Below are positions 1 to 8,762 of a stretch of 10,117 nt of DNA, one piece after another. Made by a program: the position numbers and the translations under genes. How positions within the stretch are numbered: position 1 is the first letter of the stretch; every line of letters starts with the position of its first letter. The DNA is from Deltaproteobacteria bacterium (lineage in GTDB: Bacteria; Desulfobacterota; GWC2-55-46). The notes under the pieces were generated by a model, which did not search any database, was not told the origin of the DNA, and was given only the letters and a program-made list of their open reading frames with translations. Location: contig JAKAIQ010000063.1 of NCBI GenBank assembly GCA_021825035.1, forward strand, positions 1 through 10,117. Reading direction: 5' to 3'.

Positions 1-1
1 G

Positions 2-1858
2 CAGGAAAGGCGCGGGCCCATTACCGTATACAACGACGACGACCAGCTCGCGCTCATAAGGCAGGTCATGAACGAGCTTTCGATAAGCGAGAAGTCGCAC
101 CCGCCGAAGGCGGTGCTTGCGAGGATAAACCAGGCGAAGAACGAGAATATCGGGCCGGGCGAATTCATGAGCCGGGGCGGCGACTTCATCTCCGAGAGGA
201 TATCGAAGATATACTCCCTGTACCAGAAGAGGCTCGGCGAGATGGGCTGCATGGACTTCGGAGACCTGATCTGCGAGCCCGTCAAACTTCTAAGGCAGAA
301 CCCGCAGACGCTCCGCTCGTACGCAGGGCGCTTCCGGCATGTCCTCGTGGACGAATACCAGGACACCAACAGGGCCCAATATCTCTTAACCAGCCTCCTC
401 TCCTCCGGCACGAGGAACCTTTTCGCCGTTGGAGACCCCGACCAGTCTATATACCTCTGGCGGGGGGCGGACATAAGGAACATACTCGACTTCGAGAAGG
501 ACTACCCTGACGCCACGACGCTGCGCCTCGAACAGAACTACCGCTCGACCAGGAGCATACTCGCCGCGGCGAACGCCGTAATAGAAAAGAACGGCTCGCG
601 GCTGAAGAAAACGCTCTGGACCGAGAACCGCGAAGGGCCGAGACCCGCCCACGTCGAGGCGCGCGACGAGAGAAACGAGGCCGAGCTTATAATAGGCAGG
701 ATAAAGGGCCTGCTCGACGGCAAAGGCCTCGGATACCGGGATTTCGCGGTATTCTACAGGACCAACGCTCAATCGAGGGTCTTCGAGGAAGCCCTCATAA
801 GGGAAGGCATGCCCTACACGATCGTCGGCGGCGTGAAGTTCTACGACAGGAAAGAGATAAGGGACGCCCTCGCGTACCTCAAGACGGTCGCGAACCCCGG
901 CGACGCGCTGTCGCTCCAGCGCGCCATGAGCGTCCCGCCGAGGGGCGTCGGCAGAAGCACTTTCGAGACGGTGCGGTCGTTGAGCGAAGAGCTCGGCGTC
1001 CCGCTTTTCGAGGGCTTCAGGACGGCCCTTGAAAGGGGGATGCTCAGGAAAACGCGCGCCGCGGAGTTCATCGAGGCGTGCGAAAGCTTCCGAAGGGACG
1101 AGGGCGCTCTGAGCCTCCATGAGCTGACCCTGCGGCTCCTCGAAGATTCCGGCTATATGCTCATGTACGAGGAGGAAGGCAGCGAGGAGGCGTTCGAACG
1201 GAGGGAAAACCTCTTCGAGCTCGTATCCGCGATAAACGACTTCGAGGCGATGAACCCCGGCGCCGGGCTGTCGGACTTTCTCGACCGGACCGCCCTCGTA
1301 AGCGACGTGGACGGCTACGAGGACAGGGCCGACAGGATCACCCTCATGACCGTGCACTCGGCCAAGGGCCTTGAGTTCAAGACCGTCTTCATGGCCGGCA
1401 TGGAAGAGGGGCTCTTCCCGCACTCTCGGAGCGTGGATGACCCGGACAAAGTCGAGGAGGAAAGAAGGCTCTGCTACGTCGGCATGACGCGGGCAAGGGA
1501 GGAGCTTTTCCTGTTTTCGGCGAAGATGAGGACGGTCTTCGGCAGGACGGGTTATCAGAACCGGTCGAGATTCGTGGACGAGATACCGCCGGAACTCCTC
1601 GACCGCGCGAGGGAGGCCACGCCGCCCACCGGAGAGCCGTATTACACGTCCGAAGGCCGCGATGAATGCTTCGACGAGGCGGGCGGGAGGAATCCGTGGA
1701 AGGTGGGGATGCTCGTATCCCACCCGAGCTTCGGGATAGGCATAATAAAAGACAGGGACGGCTCCGGCGAGAACGCCAGGCTCACGATAAATTTCAACGA
1801 CGCCGGCCTGAAGAAGATAGCCGTGAAATACGCCTCTCTCGTCCAGGTATCCGGATAA
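2..1858 (+). CDS. pcrA: UvrD/PcrA/Rep-family ATP-dependent DNA helicase, 5' end missing
   Basis: Superfamily 1A 3'-5' DNA helicase that unwinds DNA in repair and replication-fork maintenance. The frame is open from base 2, and the residues before the first in-window ATG (68) already match the family (an ITVYNDDDQLALI stretch, typical of subdomain 1B entry). That ATG is therefore internal and the true start lies upstream. About 110-125 N-terminal residues, including the Walker A motif, are outside the window. Visible motifs, in order: motif II VDEYQDTN (near base 347-370), motif III GDPDQSIYLWRGAD (from 431), motif IV LEQNYRST, motif V TVHSAKGLEF, and motif VI LCYVGMTRAREEL (from about 1463). 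The C-terminal end has an HPSFGIGII segment, like the tudor-like tail of PcrA/UvrD that contacts RNA polymerase. All in-window catalytic motifs are intact. PcrA versus UvrD cannot be separated here; Rep is less likely because of the tail. Confidence 0.95.
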   Translation, partial: QERRGPITVYNDDDQLALIRQVMNELSISEKSHPPKAVLARINQAKNENIGPGEFMSRGGDFISERISKIYSLYQKRLGEMGCMDFGDLICEPVKLLRQNPQTLRSYAGRFRHVLVDEYQDTNRAQYLLTSLLSSGTRNLFAVGDPDQSIYLWRGADIRNILDFEKDYPDATTLRLEQNYRSTRSILAAANAVIEKNGSRLKKTLWTENREGPRPAHVEARDERNEAELIIGRIKGLLDGKGLGYRDFAVFYRTNAQSRVFEEALIREGMPYTIVGGVKFYDRKEIRDALAYLKTVANPGDALSLQRAMSVPPRGVGRSTFETVRSLSEELGVPLFEGFRTALERGMLRKTRAAEFIEACESFRRDEGALSLHELTLRLLEDSGYMLMYEEEGSEEAFERRENLFELVSAINDFEAMNPGAGLSDFLDRTALVSDVDGYEDRADRITLMTVHSAKGLEFKTVFMAGMEEGLFPHSRSVDDPDKVEEERRLCYVGMTRAREELFLFSAKMRTVFGRTGYQNRSRFVDEIPPELLDRAREATPPTGEPYYTSEGRDECFDEAGGRNPWKVGMLVSHPSFGIGIIKDRDGSGENARLTINFNDAGLKKIAVKYASLVQVSG

Positions 1859-1868
1859 GGCCTGCGGA

Positions 1869-1886
1869 ACCCGGACTTGCCGGGTC
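1869..1886 (+). terminator. Short hairpin after the helicase gene, possible weak terminator
   Basis: A perfect 6-bp inverted repeat, ACCCGG (1869-1874) and CCGGGT (1880-1885), encloses a 5-base loop ACTTG, starting 10 bases after the helicase stop codon. The bases that follow (CTTGACTTATCG) are only moderately T-rich, so it is a poor intrinsic terminator by itself. It directly abuts the proposed -35 box of the galU promoter, which fits a boundary between two transcription units. Confidence 0.4.
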
Positions 1887-1915
1887 TTGACTTATCGAAA
1901 AAAACCTATTATCAT
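1887..1915 (+). promoter_or_regulatory. Sigma70-type promoter for galU
   Basis: TTGACT (1887-1892, 5 of 6 to consensus) and TATCAT (1910-1915, 5 of 6) are separated by the ideal 17 bases. An overlapping alternative -10, TATTAT (1907-1912), would give only a 14-base spacer. The spacer contains an A-tract (1898-1904). The predicted transcription start, about 6-8 bases after the -10, falls at about 1921-1923, immediately before the galU ATG at 1924. This implies a leaderless or nearly leaderless mRNA. Confidence 0.55.
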
Positions 1916-1923
1916 CCACGGCT

Positions 1924-2787
1924 ATGAACATTAAAAAGGCCGTCTTCCCGTCAGCCGGCTTCGGCACGAGGTTCCTGCCCGCCACCAAGGCCATACCCAA
2001 GGAAATGCTCCCCATAGTGGATAAGCCTCTTATCCAGTACGCCGTCGAGGAGGCAAAGGCGTCCGGGCTCGAAGAGATAATCGTCGTCACCGGCATGGGA
2101 AAGACCGCCATAGAAGACCACTTCGACACATCTTTCGAGCTCGAACTGCTCTTGAAGGAACGGGGCAAGGACGATCTTCTCGGCATGATAAGGGACGTCT
2201 CCGAGCTGGTCCGCTTCGTATACACGAGACAGAAAAAGCCGCTCGGCCTCGGCCACGCCATCTTCATAACCAGGAATCTCATAAACAACGAGCCGTTTGC
2301 GGTTTTCCTCGGCGATGATATAATAGTCTCGAAGACGCCAGTGATGCGGCAGATGACGGCAGTCTTCAACAGGTTCAACTCGAGCGTGCTTGCCGTCCAG
2401 CGCGTCCCCGGAAACGAGGCTCATCTATACGGGGTCATAAAGGGCCATAAGGTGGCGCCTGGATTATACCGGGTGCTTGACCTGGTCGAAAAGCCGCAGG
2501 GCAGGCCGCCCTCAAACCTTGCCATCATCGGACGATACATTCTGACCCCCGATATCTTCGGCGCCCTTGAGAAAACCGAGCCGGGCAAAGGAGGGGAGAT
2601 CCAGCTTACCGACGCGCTCAGGATACTGCTGAGGTCGCAGGAGATATACGCATACGAGTTCGAGGGCGTGCGATATGACGCCGGGGACAAGCTGGGCTTC
2701 ATCAAGGCCAACATCGCGCTTGCGATGAAACGGCCGGATTTGAAACCGGCTCTCGTCAAGTTCCTGAAAGGTATCGGGCGGGGTTGA
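1924..2787 (+). CDS. galU: UTP-glucose-1-phosphate uridylyltransferase (GalU)
   Basis: Makes UDP-glucose and pyrophosphate from UTP and glucose-1-phosphate in the cytoplasm. UDP-glucose feeds lipopolysaccharide, exopolysaccharide, trehalose or glycogen-type synthesis and galactose interconversion. The 287-residue length is typical of bacterial GalU. The N-terminal nucleotide-binding signature GFGTRFLPATK (residues 12-22) continues into PKEMLPIVDKP. Further family motifs are an LGDDII metal/nucleotide segment, LVEKP, GRYILTPDIF, GGEIQLTDA and the C-terminal YDAGDKLGF. I chose the ATG at 1924 because it begins exactly at the conserved IKKAV strand and no in-frame upstream alternative looks better. 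No Shine-Dalgarno is visible in the 15 bases before it, in keeping with the promoter placed right at the start codon. It could share a transcript with hsp20-lon, since no clear promoter is seen in the next gap. Confidence 0.96.
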   Translation: MNIKKAVFPSAGFGTRFLPATKAIPKEMLPIVDKPLIQYAVEEAKASGLEEIIVVTGMGKTAIEDHFDTSFELELLLKERGKDDLLGMIRDVSELVRFVYTRQKKPLGLGHAIFITRNLINNEPFAVFLGDDIIVSKTPVMRQMTAVFNRFNSSVLAVQRVPGNEAHLYGVIKGHKVAPGLYRVLDLVEKPQGRPPSNLAIIGRYILTPDIFGALEKTEPGKGGEIQLTDALRILLRSQEIYAYEFEGVRYDAGDKLGFIKANIALAMKRPDLKPALVKFLKGIGRG

Positions 2788-2890
2788 CCGGCCCGAAGGC
2801 CTTGCCCGGACCGTGAACCGCTCTCCGGCGAGGCGTGAGGGGCCGGATGGCGGTGCGGGCAACGGCCCGCGAATGGCATTAACCGGTTTT
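2788..2890 (+). promoter_or_regulatory. galU-hsp20 intergenic leader with hairpin
   Basis: This 103-base gap contains a perfect 6-bp hairpin, GCGGGC (2855-2860) and GCCCGC (2865-2870), with an AACG loop. It also contains an 8-base palindrome AACCGGTT (2881-2888) just before the hsp20 ATG. There is no T-run directly after the hairpin, so I do not call a terminator. I found no convincing sigma70 or sigma32 promoter and no CIRCE element (the HrcA-binding inverted repeat). The gap therefore looks like a structured leader or operon spacer, not a promoter region. Confidence 0.35.
2847..2882 (+). other. Putative 11-codon leader mini-ORF before hsp20
   Basis: ATG at 2847 opens a frame reading MAVRATAREWH that stops with TAA at 2880-2882, 8 bases before the hsp20 ATG. 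It has a good Shine-Dalgarno, GAGGGG (2837-2842), four bases upstream, whereas hsp20 itself has none. The 2855-2870 hairpin lies inside it. It could couple translation to hsp20 by reinitiation. A short ORF like this can also arise by chance. Confidence 0.25.
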
Positions 2891-3343
2891 ATGGCAAAGA
2901 CATCCAAAAAGATCGATATCACCGCGTCAGCCGTGCCGGAGAATCCCGACCGGCAATTCCGCGACTGGACCGATGAGGCCGGGACGCTTCTTCAGCACGG
3001 GACGATGGCGCAGATGCCCAACGTGGACGTATTCTCGACGAACGAGGAGCTTGTCGTCGAGGTGGAGATGCCGGGCGTCAGGAAGGAGGATATCGAGATA
3101 ATGCTGCATAACAACATCCTCCAGATAAAGGCCCTCAAGTTTGAATGTTTCGAAGAGGACAAGATAAACTACGTATGCATGGAACGGTCATTCGGAAAGT
3201 TGTCGAGATCGATAGAGATCCCTTTCCCGGTCGATACCGCGAATGTCAAGGCAGTTTACAGGAGCGGCATACTCACCATAGCGATACCGCGGGTCGCCGA
3301 CAAACGGACCCGCACGAGAAAGGTGCCGATAGAATCCAGATAA
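2891..3343 (+). CDS. Small heat-shock protein, Hsp20/alpha-crystallin family
   Basis: ATP-independent holdase chaperone that binds unfolding proteins in the cytoplasm for later refolding or degradation. The 150-residue product has a charged N-terminal region, then the alpha-crystallin domain from about residue 38. That domain runs from NVDVFSTNEELVVEVEMPGV through SFGKLSRSIEIPFPVD to the family hallmark SGILTIAIPRV. It ends with a V-P-I tripeptide, the I/V-x-I motif used for oligomer assembly. I chose ATG 2891. The frame stays open to a GTG at 2813 and has another ATG at 2873, but the residues upstream of 2891 are low-complexity and unlike the family. None of the three starts has a well-spaced Shine-Dalgarno. 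The gene ends 15 bases before lon and is probably co-transcribed with it, pairing a holdase with the protease that can remove its clients. No heat-shock promoter was recognised. Confidence 0.93.
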   Translation: MAKTSKKIDITASAVPENPDRQFRDWTDEAGTLLQHGTMAQMPNVDVFSTNEELVVEVEMPGVRKEDIEIMLHNNILQIKALKFECFEEDKINYVCMERSFGKLSRSIEIPFPVDTANVKAVYRSGILTIAIPRVADKRTRTRKVPIESR

Positions 3344-3346
3344 AGT

Positions 3347-3351
3347 GAGGG
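3347..3351 (+). promoter_or_regulatory. Ribosome binding site deciding the lon start
   Basis: GAGGG lies 7 bases before ATG 3359 but only 1 base before the in-frame GTG at 3353. This spacing favours the ATG as the true lon start. Confidence 0.6.
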
Positions 3352-3358
3352 CGTGCCG

Positions 3359-5791
<2,433 letters not shown>

Positions 5792-5820
5792 GGACAGGCG
5801 GGTGAGAACCGCGCCTTCCG

Positions 5821-5868
5821 CCGGCTGAACGGCTTTTCCGCGCGAGCGGCGCGCTCCGTCGGTTTTTT
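5821..5868 (+). terminator. Candidate intrinsic terminator after lon
   Basis: A GC-rich foldable stretch ends in six T residues (5863-5868). The clearest stem is GCGCG (5840-5844) with CGCGC (5850-5854). It can be lengthened by ACGG (5829-5832) with CCGT (5856-5859) and CCG (5821-5823) with CGG (5860-5862), at the cost of asymmetric internal loops. A second small hairpin, GCCG/CGGC (5820-5823 and 5830-5833), is followed by TTTT. The arrangement suits termination of hsp20-lon before thiL, but the stem is imperfect. Confidence 0.5.
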
Positions 5869-5903
5869 CAACGGGTGAGGAACAGGGGAATATCCGGCCG
5901 CCA

Positions 5904-6914
5904 ATGTATCTCAAGGAACTGGGCGAGGAAGGCATAATAAGGGCCCTCGAGAGAAGATTCGCCCTTATCCGCCATCCTCGTCTCGTAAAGGGCATAGGGG
6001 ATGACGCGAGCGTTACGGTCGAGAAGGCCGGAAAGGCCCTTCTGGCGACGACGGACGTCCTCATCGAGGGCACACACTTCAGGCCCCATCTAACCACGCC
6101 CTATCTTCTCGGGAAAAAATCACTGAGCGTTTCGCTCTCCGACATAGCGGCCATGGGGGGCGAGCCGTTCTTCTCGCTCGTCTCGATAGCGCTTCCGCCG
6201 AAAACGAAAAAAAAGTTCCTCGACGAGCTTTACGACGGGATCTCGGATTGTGCGAGGGCATGGGGCGTAATCGTCGCCGGAGGGAACACCGCGCGCTCGC
6301 GATGCGGGGTGATGGTCTCCACGACGGTCATCGGCGAATCGCCCCTGGACGAGGTCGTCTACAGAAGCGGCGCCAGGCCCGGGGACGTCATATACGTCAC
6401 CGGCGCCGTCGGGGACTCGGCCCTCGGGCTGCGGACTTTAAGAAAGCACGGATTAAAGGCCCTTTCAAGGGGCCCATTCAAGAACGCCGTCCTGAGGCAC
6501 CTCGACCCGGCCCCGCGGATGAAGGCCGGAAGAACGCTCGCCAAGGCCCGCCTCGCCGGCGCGATGATGGACATAAGCGACGGCCTCGCTATCGACCTTG
6601 AGCGCGTCTGCGAAAGAAGCGGCGTGGGCGCCGTTATCTCGCTCCAGGCCCTGCCGCTGTCGGACGACATGAGGCGCTACGCCTCCTCGAAAAAAGACTG
6701 GGCCGCGCTCGCCCTCTCCGGCGGGGAGGATTATGAACTGCTCTTCACGTCGCCGGCGGGCGAGGCGGAAATAGCCGCCGCGGGCGGAAAGCTCGGCATC
6801 CGGATAACCCCCATCGGCAGGATAGTGAAGAAAGGGAAGGCGGGCAGGCTCGAGATAACGGGCGAGGGCGGCCTTCCGGTAAGGCTCGCGAGCCCCGGCT
6901 TCGGGCATTTCTAA
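5904..6914 (+). CDS. thiL: Thiamine-monophosphate kinase (ThiL)
   Basis: Phosphorylates thiamine monophosphate with ATP to give thiamine diphosphate, the active cofactor; last step of the pathway. The 336-residue length is normal. PurM/ThiL-superfamily motifs are in order: GIGDDA (30-35), the TTDVLIEGTHF segment (about 49-59), the SLSDIAAMGGEP metal/ATP loop (77-88), AGGNT (125-129), MDISDGLAIDL (from 222) and GGEDYELLF (about 274-282). AGGNT has Asn where many members have Asp (GGDT). I recall the Asn form in other ThiL proteins, so I do not read it as loss of function. ATG 5904 starts directly at the family N-terminus. The nearest purine-rich site (AGGGGAA, 5884-5890) is about 13 bases away, so translation initiation looks weak. 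No promoter of its own is evident after the lon terminator. It may depend on read-through. No other thiamine genes are present in the window. Confidence 0.94.
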   Translation: MYLKELGEEGIIRALERRFALIRHPRLVKGIGDDASVTVEKAGKALLATTDVLIEGTHFRPHLTTPYLLGKKSLSVSLSDIAAMGGEPFFSLVSIALPPKTKKKFLDELYDGISDCARAWGVIVAGGNTARSRCGVMVSTTVIGESPLDEVVYRSGARPGDVIYVTGAVGDSALGLRTLRKHGLKALSRGPFKNAVLRHLDPAPRMKAGRTLAKARLAGAMMDISDGLAIDLERVCERSGVGAVISLQALPLSDDMRRYASSKKDWAALALSGGEDYELLFTSPAGEAEIAAAGGKLGIRITPIGRIVKKGKAGRLEITGEGGLPVRLASPGFGHF

Positions 6915-6922
6915 GGCTCGGA

Positions 6923-6952
6923 TTGACATTGGTTTTGAAACAATTCTATAAT
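6923..6952 (+). promoter_or_regulatory. Consensus sigma70 promoter for the chemosensory operon
   Basis: TTGACA (6923-6928) and TATAAT (6947-6952) both match the sigma70 consensus at 6 of 6, with an 18-base spacer. The predicted transcription start is near 6958-6960, giving a leader of about 18 bases to ATG 6978. The spacer holds an imperfect dyad, ATTG (6928-6931) with CAAT (6941-6944) and TTT with AAA inside it, which could be an operator. It sits only 9 bases after the thiL stop. Confidence 0.8.
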
Positions 6953-6963
6953 GGAGCGCATCT

Positions 6964-6968
6964 GAGGG
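6964..6968 (+). promoter_or_regulatory. Ribosome binding site of the methyl-accepting protein gene
   Basis: GAGGG lies 9 bases before ATG 6978 and supports that start. It is one of only two well-placed Shine-Dalgarno sites in the window. Confidence 0.6.
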
Positions 6969-6977
6969 CGCGCCGTC

Positions 6978-8243
6978 ATGCGAATATCGGTAGGAAATAA
7001 ATTCATACTCGGCTTCATAGCCGTCGTCGCGGCCGCCGCGTTCATACCCGGCATAATCGGCAGGTTTAACGTGGTCGAGTGGCTGCGCCAGCCTTTGAGC
7101 TTCCTTGCCGCCATTCTCATAGGGCTGGTGCTCGGATCGTTCTTCACGCGGAGCTTCACGAGACGCTTCGGCCTCCTTTCCGGCATGGCGCAGAAGATAA
7201 GCCGCGGCGACCTTGCCGGAGCGGACGATGTCAAGGAGGACACGAGGCTTTTCGAGGACGAGATGGCCGACCTTGAAGCCGCGCTTTCGCTCATGGCGAT
7301 GAACTTGAAGGGCCTCGTTGAGCGCATAAGCGAGACCGTCGCCAATCTCGCCGACGCCCAGGACGCGTTCAACTCGGTGGTAACGAAGGGGCACGAGACG
7401 TCCAAGGAGGTCCTCTCCGGGGCCTCGAGCATATTCGACGGCGCCCTCAGGCAGGCCAATCACATAGGCGATGTATCCTCCGCCGTAAAGGCCATGGCGG
7501 GGCTGGCCGACGATGTCGCCCAGAAGGTCACCGAGAGCGCCAACGCCTCCCAGAAGGTCAACTCGATGGTACAGAGGGGAGCGACGGCCGCGACCTCGGC
7601 GATGGAAAAGATGGAGACGATATTCAAGGGCATAGAGAACACCGAAAGCGCCGCCATACGTCTCAAGGAGAAGTTGAACGACATACCGAAGATCCTGGAC
7701 GTCATCACCCACATCTCGCGCCAGACCGACCTCCTCGCCCTTAACGCCACCATAGAGGCCTCGAAGGCCGGCGAGAACGGAAGGGGCTTCGCCCTGGTCG
7801 CCGAGGAGGTTAGAAGATTCGCCGACAACACGAACAACAGCGTCGAGGACGTAGCGTTCATAGTTAAGGATCTCAGGCTGGAAGTAGAGCGCGCGGTGTC
7901 TTCCGCGAGCGAAGGCGCATCCAACCTCAAGGGCGGCAGGGACGACCTCAGGAAGATCCGCGAAATACTCGTCGACATCACCAACTACACCTCCGACGTC
8001 GCGGAAAAATCCACCATGATCCTCGGCCTTACGCACAGGCAGAAAGAAAAGGTCGAAAGGTCGGTTGAGACCATAGAGCAGGTGGCGGGCATCGCAGGGC
8101 AGAACCTCAAGACCACTGAAAAGGTCGAGGAGACCGTCGAAGCGCACGTGGCCTCGATAAACGACACCATGGCCGCCTCCGAGAAGCTCTCGGAGCTTTC
8201 CGGGGAGCTGAAGGCCGTGGTCGCAAGGTTCAACCTCGATTGA
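6978..8243 (+). CDS. Methyl-accepting chemotaxis protein without a sizeable sensor domain
   Basis: Membrane chemoreceptor that controls CheA through CheW. The 421-residue product has two hydrophobic segments at about residues 9-28 and 39-57, joined by only some 10 residues, so no room exists for an extracytoplasmic ligand domain. A HAMP-like region follows (about 58-110), with SRGDL in its connector and a DEMADLEAAL second helix, but lacking the usual HAMP proline. The rest is the coiled-coil signalling hairpin. Its tip is clear: QTDLLALNATIEASKAGE (249-266), then GRGFALVAEEVRRFAD. Both arms from the tip are about 155 residues long, roughly 22 heptads each, closest to the long 44-heptad class. 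This is an estimate. There is no NWETF-like CheR tether at the C-terminus. It has a strong promoter and ribosome site of its own, and cheW and cheA follow. The sensor input may be membrane state or an unknown partner. Confidence 0.9.
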   Translation: MRISVGNKFILGFIAVVAAAAFIPGIIGRFNVVEWLRQPLSFLAAILIGLVLGSFFTRSFTRRFGLLSGMAQKISRGDLAGADDVKEDTRLFEDEMADLEAALSLMAMNLKGLVERISETVANLADAQDAFNSVVTKGHETSKEVLSGASSIFDGALRQANHIGDVSSAVKAMAGLADDVAQKVTESANASQKVNSMVQRGATAATSAMEKMETIFKGIENTESAAIRLKEKLNDIPKILDVITHISRQTDLLALNATIEASKAGENGRGFALVAEEVRRFADNTNNSVEDVAFIVKDLRLEVERAVSSASEGASNLKGGRDDLRKIREILVDITNYTSDVAEKSTMILGLTHRQKEKVERSVETIEQVAGIAGQNLKTTEKVEETVEAHVASINDTMAASEKLSELSGELKAVVARFNLD

Positions 8244-8345
8244 ACGGGCCCGCCGTTTTGATGGCGGCCGGGGCGATAATATTAATAACCGTTCCTCGCT
8301 GCGAGGGATCTCCGCCGTTTATGGGGAGTCCTTCGATTTTCCCGA
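8244..8345 (+). promoter_or_regulatory. Structured leader between the receptor gene and cheW
   Basis: This 102-base gap holds three foldable elements. The first is CCGCC (8250-8254) with GGCGG (8263-8267). The second is CCTCG (8294-8298) with CGAGG (8302-8306), extended by T-G and T-A pairs to 7 bp. The third is GGGGAG (8323-8328), which can pair with TTTCCC (8338-8343) if two G-T pairs are allowed. An AT-rich patch (8275-8288) could supply a weak -10 (TATTAA at 8280-8285, with TTGATG at 8258-8263, 16-base spacer). No T-run follows the first hairpin, so I do not call a terminator. A weak internal promoter or mRNA processing site is possible. Confidence 0.3.
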
Positions 8346-8353
8346 ATGGCTGA
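8321..8353 (+). other. Putative 10-codon mini-ORF overlapping the cheW start
   Basis: ATG 8321 opens a frame reading MGSPSIFPNG that stops with TGA at 8351-8353, overlapping the first codons of cheW (ATG 8346). The nearest Shine-Dalgarno-like site, GAGGGA (8303-8308), is 12 bases upstream and lies in the hairpin arm. Stop-start overlap of this sort permits translational coupling. A chance ORF is equally possible. Confidence 0.2.
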
Positions 8354-8756
8354 CAGGCTTATCATCGATTTCGACGGGGCGAGGTGCTCGTTCGACACCG
8401 CCGACGTCGTGGGCGTCGTGGAGACGCAAAGGTCTTTTATTCCCGGCAGGGCAGGCTTTGTGACCGGCATAATAAGCCTTCGCGGCGAGCCGGTGGCGGT
8501 CGTGGATCTGAGGAAGGCCCTCGGCCATGCTCCAATGAAAAAAAGCGGGGAAGGCCAAGGGAGGGTCGTCGTGGTCGGGAGAAAGAACCGCGTCCTCGGT
8601 TTCGACGTCGGTTCGGCTACGGTCTCCTTCCTCTGGGAAAGCCCCGCGGCAGACGGCGAAGCTCGCGCGCAGGGAGACGACGTCGCGGCGCGGCCAGTGG
8701 ATTGGGGAAGGATATTCGACGAGACCGCCGGCCTGCTTTCGATGGACGGCTCATAG
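8346..8756 (+). CDS. cheW: CheW-like chemotaxis adaptor protein
   Basis: Cytoplasmic adaptor that links the receptor hairpin tip to the CheA P5 domain. The 136-residue product is a single CheW domain, a little shorter than the usual ~150-165. The core is recognisable: ADVVGVVETQRSFIP, then FVTGIISLRGEPVAVVDLRK (about 38-57). This carries the conserved arginine-glycine of the NLRG motif (Arg46-Gly47), a receptor/kinase contact. A VVVVGRKNRVLGFDVG strand pair follows. After about residue 95 the sequence is weakly conserved and polar. ATG 8346 is the only reasonable start, because the frame has a stop at 8286 and no other start codon between. There is no Shine-Dalgarno at normal distance; GGGGAG lies 17 bases away and may be paired. 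After the TAG stop the same frame is open again for 12 codons and ends 1 base before the cheA ATG. Confidence 0.88.
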   Translation: MADRLIIDFDGARCSFDTADVVGVVETQRSFIPGRAGFVTGIISLRGEPVAVVDLRKALGHAPMKKSGEGQGRVVVVGRKNRVLGFDVGSATVSFLWESPAADGEARAQGDDVAARPVDWGRIFDETAGLLSMDGS

Positions 8757-8762
8757 AGGATA

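Noticed and set aside
68..70. ATG at 68 as the start of the helicase gene
   Set aside because: The frame is open and family-like upstream to the window edge, and a start here would lack Walker A. The gene is truncated by the window, not by mutation.
386..1723. A 445-codon open frame on the - strand opposite the helicase
   Set aside because: It is the same composition artefact. The + strand carries all the helicase motifs.
2737..2760. TTTGAAAC near 2737 as a sigma32 -35 element for hsp20
   Set aside because: No CCCCAT-like -10 element occurs 13-17 bases downstream, and the site is inside galU.
2813..2815. GTG at 2813 as the hsp20 start
   Set aside because: The added 26 residues are low-complexity and unlike small heat-shock proteins, and no ribosome site precedes it. 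ATG 2891 gives a normal 150-residue protein.
2855..2870. Hairpin as the intrinsic terminator of galU
   Set aside because: It is not followed by a T-run, and the only nearby T residues (2887-2890) are 17 bases away.
3353..3355. GTG at 3353 as the lon start
   Set aside because: It leaves only one base between the GAGGG site and the start codon, while ATG 3359 has a 7-base spacing.
6279..6290. AGGNT in ThiL as a lost active-site aspartate
   Set aside because: Asn at this place is, as I recall, a known variant in the family, and all other metal and ATP motifs are intact, so no defect is claimed.
6465..8147. A 560-codon open frame on the - strand opposite thiL and the receptor gene
   Set aside because: It crosses two real + strand genes and their consensus promoter, and its product has no recognisable domain; it is an antisense shadow.
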